This document shows positions 59,067 through 64,000 of a stretch of 64,000 nt of DNA, in pieces. The stretch is from Quercus robur. Lineage: Eukaryota; Streptophyta; Magnoliopsida; Fagales; Fagaceae. Every line of letters starts with the position of its first letter. Position 1 is the first letter of the stretch. The DNA lies in NCBI RefSeq assembly GCF_932294415.1, contig NC_065535.1, positions 6,933,501-6,997,500 of the forward strand. Reading direction: 5' to 3'. The position numbers and the translations under genes were made by a program. The notes under the pieces are model-generated. The model saw only the letters and a list, made by a program, of their open reading frames with translations, did no database searches and was not told the origin of the DNA.

Positions 59067-59965
59067 TGTATAGAGGTTTTGAAGAGCGTCGCCACCTTGG
59101 AGAGACCCAAGGCTGCTAATAGAATCGTTTGGGTGGAGACGGTGAATGAAAATAGGGTGTTATATTGAGGGAAATAACCAGATTGTATGGAAGATATATG
59201 AGAGGGTGTGCAAGAATTTTCTGTGCCGTTTTGGCCAAGAAAAGAAATTGGTTTTCCTCAAGCACCACAGATTTGATGGGTTTGTTATAACTTTTTTTGG
59301 TATATTTTATTTGGAAAATGTCTCTAATTATGGGTGTTTTGGAAGCTTGGGTTTTAGCACTATAAGCTAATTTTGGATTTAAGTTTGTTAGATGACAGAT
59401 TAGCAATGACCAAGTCTTCCTCAAAAAACCAAAAGAGACTTGCTTAGCCCAATGGCTTAGTGTTTTTACAAGGTAAGAGCTAGCTGGTGAGAGTCTTAAG
59501 AGATTAGACCGCGTTAAAGAGTCTTAAGACACGTCACGTGAAGCCTATATTTGAATTTCTTCATCAGAATTAGAAGAGTTGTAATTGAGCTTTGAGCATT
59601 AGATTGTAAATTAATATGCTGTATAATTTGATAAAAAGAAGCCTGTATTCACATCCTAATTTTTCATTTTTGGGTCTTAATAGTTAATAGTTAAAGAGTA
59701 GAAACATACATTTTGTAGCAATTCTTCTTTCTTCTCAAGTTCAGTTTTAAAGTGCTCTTTGTTTACCCTTGTTTTGAAATATATTTTGTTTATTTTGTTA
59801 GATATATCTTTTTAAACTTCGCCTTCTTATTTATATTTAACTCTTACCCCCATGTATTTTGTAAATAAAATTAGCAAACACATAACTATTAAGTTAAGGG
59901 TTGTTAAATTTTTGAGAAGATTAAGGGTTGTTAAGTTGGGATAAGGATCCTCATGAATTAGATTT
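59067..59965 (-). promoter_or_regulatory. LRX upstream region
   Basis: On minus, caatataacacc (about 59156-59167) lies some 95 bp upstream of the start codon and is a TATA candidate. A second, tcatatatctt, lies near 59190. The leader is pyrimidine-rich. Nothing further is recognised up to the Tourist-like element. Confidence 0.4.
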
Positions 59966-60291
59966 TATTAAGGGCATGTTTGGTAGACTGTAATAGGTAT
60001 GTAATGTAATAGTTATTCCTATCATTTAACTATTCTTTAGTTATGTTTTTATTACAAGGAATAGTCATTCCTTATAAATAATTATTCTTTAAAATGAGGA
60101 ATAACTATTCCTCTTTAAGAATGTTGTATTTTTTTTTTTTTAGAATAAAAAAAAGGGGGTATTAGCTATTTCTTACTAAGTGCAATAATTTCAAAACTTA
60201 ATATATTTCCAAATAAACAAAATTTCTATATACATCTAACAATTATCAAAATAAAAAATCATAAAAAATAATATATATATATATATATATA

Positions 60292-60864
60292 TGTAGGGAC
60301 ACGATTATTTAACGGCCCAGGAATGACATTGGGCTCGTACATAAAAGATCCCTCACAATATGATTTGTAGAGAGTGGGCTTAAAAGGCTCGCCTTTGATC
60401 ACAAGGCGATGGTCCGGTCCTGATTTTAAGGGGGCTCATGTAAAAAAGGGGTTCGGTTTGCACATCCAGGCCCTACAGCGTCGTAGCCTGAGGGGTTGGA
60501 CTCCTCGGACTTAGTCCGAGGAGCATCAAGTTCTTCCCCCCCCCCCCCTCTTTTTCTCTAGGCTTTTGTTTCCTTTTATACTCGCATTCCTTCCTCTCTT
60601 TAGGGTCCACGTGTAAGCTTTACCTTCGGGGAAGAGGACTTGTCTTATCAGCCCATACCTCCAGTGGTTGGGAGTAGACGTAAAGGTTGAATAGCATGGT
60701 CAAGAATAGGGGTCTGTCAGGCACAGAGTTCTCTACCACAGTATTGGCAGTCTTTTCACTCATCCTATCCGTGCATTAAACTCATCCTTGACAATAGGTC
60801 TCCTCAGATCAGGCCCTGGGCCTTGATATAGAGCGGGCCTGGGCTATGAATTTTCTGGCCCACA
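60292..60864 (-). repeat. 3' LTR of E3
   Basis: 573 bp. Contains a C tract (about 60535-60548), a TATA box gtataaaagg on minus (about 60573-60582) and a perfect palindrome with 10-bp arms ctcctcggac/gtccgaggag around TTA (60501-60523), which is also in the other LTR. Confidence 0.92.
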
Positions 60865-61182
60865 ATAGCCCCTCAAAATCCTGCTGCCCGACTTTTAGTT
60901 GGGGAGGAGGGTTTTGGTGACTTTGGGCCCACATCACGGCTCGTTCAAATTCCGCACTCCATTCATACTTGTGTTTTTACATTCACATGGGAGACGTGCC
61001 AAGTCAAGAGTCATTCCTTCGTTCGCGAGTACTCTGAAGTTTCAACAATCGAAGCGCGCCTTCCCGAGGATCGTGAGATCCTACGGTTGTGGATGGTGTG
61101 GGAAATTGAGCCAAAGCTGCCTTGTCTGCAGCGCGTCTTGGGAATCTGCTCAAATTAAATTAAATGACTCCTCCTTACCCTT

Positions 61183-61910
61183 TATATAAGTAGGACAGGT
61201 GGTTGCTCTCCTGGCATATAAACCCTTCCGCTCTTTTCAGAATCATAACCCTTTGTCCATACCCAGTTCCCTCCTCCGGTGTCATCCTCCCTTTGCGCCG
61301 TATGTTTAAGGCTTGGGTGGAGATGGAGGAACTTCACCCGCCACAGAGGCACCGGACCCTTCCAAGACGCAAAGTGATGTGGCCTGGGCAGGGGAGGCAC
61401 AGATTTAAGGTGTCTTCCCGCTTAGACATGGTGGGGACGGTACCCTCCCCTTTTTTAGTCAAAATCCGAAGCAGGTTCTGGTCACGCCAGATTTTTGGTG
61501 TGTCAGAAGAAAGATTTTCCGCCATCAGCGCCGTCTGCCTTGTCGCAGGCAAATTTTGGTGTAGGCTCCTCAACTTCCGGTTCCCGGCACCTTCTCTTCA
61601 ACGGTGTGGGCCTCAAGTTGGGCTCCCTACACCTTTTCTTCAGCTGCGCTAGCCCGAGGCTGGGCTCTCTCTGCACCTTTTCTTTAACAGTGCAGGCCCC
61701 ATGCTGGGTTCTTTTGCTGCCTGAGTTATGGGCATGTAAAAGTGTTGAGGAAGAACAAAGTCTTGAAGCAGCAGCCAACCTCTCATCTGTACTACCTCCT
61801 CGGCTTTATCTTATTCTCTTGTATCTTTTTTTTCGATTATGTAATTAGCTTTAATATAAGCTGATTCCAGCTTTTCATTGTACGCTGTACTATTTCTTTG
61901 TTTTAATAAA
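61183..61910 (+). other. E3 putative antisense transcription unit
   Basis: On plus, opposite to the element, TATATAAG (61183-61190) is followed by GC-richer sequence and ends near an AATAAA-type signal (ttttaataaaaggg, about 61903-61912). Position and upstream sequence (agcccctcaaaatc, ggagggttttggtg) match the antisense promoter regions of E1 and E2. The frames here (61203-61652 and 61495-61848) show no domain, and I do not call a protein. Confidence 0.45.
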
Positions 61911-62317
61911 AGGGAAATTTATTTATTTGTTTTGAATATTTTTCTTTTTTGCAACACTACTTTGTGAATGGGTGTGCTCCATGTGTGTTTTTCTTCAATA
62001 ATACTTAGAGCAAGAAACCTTAAAACATAGTCCAACTAATTTTAATTTACCGACATTACTAGGCATAATAACGATAATTCACAGTAAATTAAACTTAGGA
62101 AACTAACCGAGATAACAACTGAATATTCTGTAATAAGTGTGATGAGACCATCCGAGAACGATAAACTCTAAATAATTCATCCGAGGGGGTAACCAAGCAG
62201 TAAGGGACTCCGGTTGTGTTTTTGGTAACATATTGCTCTATATTGCATCAGTCCCTTTGGTACTGAGGATCCGAGAGCGGACTTGAGAATCCATGCAGTT
62301 TAGGAATTACCCAATTG

Positions 62318-62911
62318 TTAATGGAGAGTTCTCCTCGGATAGATTCTAAGGTCCATGTAATGTAGTTTTTCTTTTAAGTAGTTGGTTTCCCCATAGGCTT
62401 GAGTTCGAGGACCATGCAAGGCCTTGGTTCTGTCCAAAACTTGCGCTTTTTCTTTTGAGTACTTGGTTTCCCCATAGGCTTGAGTCCGAGGACCATACAA
62501 GGCCTTGGTTCTGTCCAAAACTTGCGCTTTTTCTTTTGAGTACTTGGTTTCCCCATAGGCTTGAGTCCGAGGACCATGCAAGGCCTTGGTTCTGTCCAAA
62601 ACTTGCGCTTTTTCTTTTGAGTACTTGGTTTCCCCATAGGCTTGAGTCCGAGGACCATGCAAGGCCTTGGTTCTATCCAAAACTTGCGCATTTTCTTTGA
62701 GTACTTTTTTGTACTTATTTGCTTTTTCGAAGGTCAGCCCCTTGACCATGACGGGGAGAGTTGGCTTGAGGCCGGAAGCCCCTAGAGCTGCCCGCGCCGT
62801 TGGCACTACAGGGCGCAGCCCCTGGCAGAAGTTTATGTCGGAACAACAACTGCATGTCGACGGAGATGGAGGAAAACCCGCGAATCTCTGCTTGCTAAAG
62901 AGTTGACTCAA
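62318..62911 (-). CDS. E3 leader ORF with a 27-residue tandem repeat
   Basis: An open frame of 197 codons starting 47 bp inside the 5' LTR, in the place where gag begins in E1 and E2. The first ~71 residues (MSQLFSKQRFAGFPPSPSTC onward) are Cys- and Ala-rich with no known domain. Residues 72-179 are four copies of a 27-residue unit containing AQVLDRTKALHGPRTQAYGE, nearly identical in protein and DNA. The tail is KEKLHYMDLRIYPRRTLH. The unit is basic and lacks hydrophobic segments. An 81-bp DNA unit would stay open in its frame by chance only if selected or young, so whether it is translated is uncertain. No function is known. Confidence 0.5.
   Translation of the reverse strand: MSQLFSKQRFAGFPPSPSTCSCCSDINFCQGLRPVVPTARAALGASGLKPTLPVMVKGLTFEKANKYKKVLKENAQVLDRTKALHGPRTQAYGETKYSKEKAQVLDRTKALHGPRTQAYGETKYSKEKAQVLDRTKALYGPRTQAYGETKYSKEKAQVLDRTKALHGPRTQAYGETNYLKEKLHYMDLRIYPRRTLH
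62375..62698. repeat. 81-bp tandem repeat, four copies, in E3
   Basis: The landmark acttggtttccccatagg recurs at 62461, 62542 and 62623, exactly 81 bp apart, with an earlier slightly diverged copy. Each unit carries gagtccgaggaccat. It underlies the 27-residue repeats of the leader ORF. Confidence 0.92.
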
Positions 62912-62958
62912 ACGCCACCTGCGCCAACGCGCAAGCCTTTCCCACAGACGGCGCCAAT

Positions 62959-63534
62959 TGTAGGGACACGATTATTTAACGGCCCAGGAATGACGTTGGG
63001 CTCGTACATAAAAGATCCCTCACAATATGATTTGTAGAGAGTGGGCTTAAAAGGCTCGCCTTTGATCACAGGGCGATGGTTCGGTCCTGATTTTAAAGGG
63101 GCTCATGTAAAAAAGGGGTTCGGTTTGCACATCCAGGCCCTACAGCGTCGTAGCCTGAGGGGTTGGACTCCTCGGACTTAGTCCGAGGAGCATCAAGTTC
63201 TTCCCCCCCCCCCCCCCCCCTTTTTCTCTTGGCTTTTGTTTCCTTTTATACTCGCATTCCTTCCTCTCTTTAAGGTCCACGTGTAAGCTTTACCTTCGGG
63301 GAAGAGGACTTGTCTTATCAGCCCATACCTCCAGTGGTTGGGAGTAGACGTAAAGGTTGAATAGCATGGTCAAGAATAGGGGCCTGTCAGGCACAGAGTT
63401 CTCTACCACAGTATTGGCAGTCTTTTCACTCATCCTATCCGTGTATTAAACTCATCATTGACAATAGGTCTCCTCAGATCAGGCCCTGGGCCTTGATATA
63501 GAGCGGGCCTGGGCCATGAATTTTCTGGCCCACA
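62959..63534 (-). repeat. 5' LTR of E3
   Basis: 576 bp, about 98% identical to 60292-60864 outside the C tract. The primer-binding-like sequence lies directly inside at 62941-62958. Confidence 0.92.
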
Positions 63535-63764
63535 ATATATGTATATCTCTCTCTCTTAAATTTAAAAAATAACAATTTTTAAGGAGATATAGTTATATGA
63601 GTAAGATATTTCCTAAAATAAATCTTAATTTTTATTCTAATGTAATAATTCACAACCAAACTTATAAATAAGTTTAGTTATTACATTACAACACATTTTA
63701 TTTCAAGTAATAAAAATTACAATTTCTGTTGTAATCTTCATTTAGTGTACCAGATGTACCCTAA

Positions 63765-64000
63765 ATGTATTTAAGAGTGTATATGTTGTTACGTCAAAAA
63801 AAAAAAATATAAAATAAAATACAAGACACTTAATGGCTGTTAAGCTCATTACTATTCATATATTCACGTACAATTGTTGGCAAATAGGTCCCAGACCCTA
63901 GTATCTATAAGGGCAAAAACTATGTACAATTCCTCAAACGATACATGCATCTTAAGTTTTTCAATTAAATATATTCATGTGATTCCATTAACTAATGCAA
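63765..64000. other. Right edge, nothing recognised
   Basis: AT-rich intergenic DNA with a short A run near 63798. No feature supported. Confidence 0.4.

Larger units (their letters stand above)
60292..63534 (-). mobile_element. E3: young non-autonomous LTR retrotransposon
   Basis: LTRs at 60292-60864 and 62959-63534 start TG and end CA and differ by about 10 substitutions over ~570 positions plus a C-tract length change. ATATA flanks both sides (60287-60291 and 63535-63539), though it sits in a (TA)n tract. On minus, ttggcgccgtctgtggg follows the 5' (right) LTR, and a purine-rich ttttgaggggct precedes the 3' LTR. The 2.1-kb interior has no gag core, protease, RT or integrase, so it must be mobilised in trans, plausibly by a Tat relative with the same primer site. 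It carries a repeat-rich leader ORF and an antisense promoter-like region. Confidence 0.9.
59972..63761. mobile_element. Tourist/Harbinger-like element split by E3
   Basis: The left end gggcatgtttggta pairs with the reverse complement of the right end, gggtacatctggta. Both sides are flanked by TAA (59969-59971 and 63762-63764). The inner parts also pair loosely (gtaatgtaatag near 60000, ttacattaca near 63680). After removing E3 and one copy of its target repeat the element is about 540 bp, with no transposase. E3 landed in its central (TA)n tract. Confidence 0.65.

Noticed and set aside
61182..61848. Several frames of 72-149 codons inside E3
   Set aside because: They overlap on both strands without known domains; treated as possible untranslated antisense sequence.

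Overview
This window is nuclear DNA of a dicot plant, probably a woody species. It has spliced genes with GT-AG introns in AT-rich surroundings, Tat-lineage Ty3/gypsy retrotransposons, tRNA-derived Au-like SINEs, TIR elements and many poly(A)/poly(T) and (TA)n tracts. Sequence alone does not fix the species. No bacterial-style operon, rRNA gene or genuine tRNA gene was found.

Three intact host genes are supported, all on the minus strand. Two are full-length ent-kaurene oxidase genes (CYP701A, gibberellin pathway): KO-1 (5499-12526) and KO-2 (44778-49548). They share an eight-exon structure; exons 2-8 have identical lengths and exon 1 differs by one codon. They are tandem duplicates, and upstream flanking DNA was duplicated with them. 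The third gene, 56745-59066, is an intronless leucine-rich repeat extensin (LRX), a cell-wall protein.

Layout: 1-5498 is AT-rich, with a foldback Mutator-like element (1861-2769) and a triple 353-bp tandem repeat. KO-1 follows; its 4.6-kb intron 2 holds TIR-type insertions. Its upstream side carries a (TA)n tract, a MITE remnant and a (GGGTC)n-rich hAT-like element. From 16865 to 40378 lie a gypsy/Tat element on plus (E1, TSD GTTAA), a second one on minus (E2) interrupted by a large solo LTR (TSD CTCGG), and a further solo LTR (TSD CTTTT). Duplicated spacer DNA with SINE insertions then leads to KO-2. A solo LTR (TSD AATTT) lies about 1 kb upstream of KO-2. The LRX gene follows, then a Tourist-like element split by a young non-autonomous LTR element (E3, 60292-63534).

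The retroelements give the most unusual signal. E1 and E2 each carry, between pol and the 3' LTR, a reverse-oriented transcription unit with its own TATA box, 5' leader, introns and a coiled-coil-rich product. E3 has lost pol but keeps a related antisense promoter-like region, and it encodes a leader protein made largely of a 27-residue tandem repeat. All retroelement polyproteins seen here are broken.
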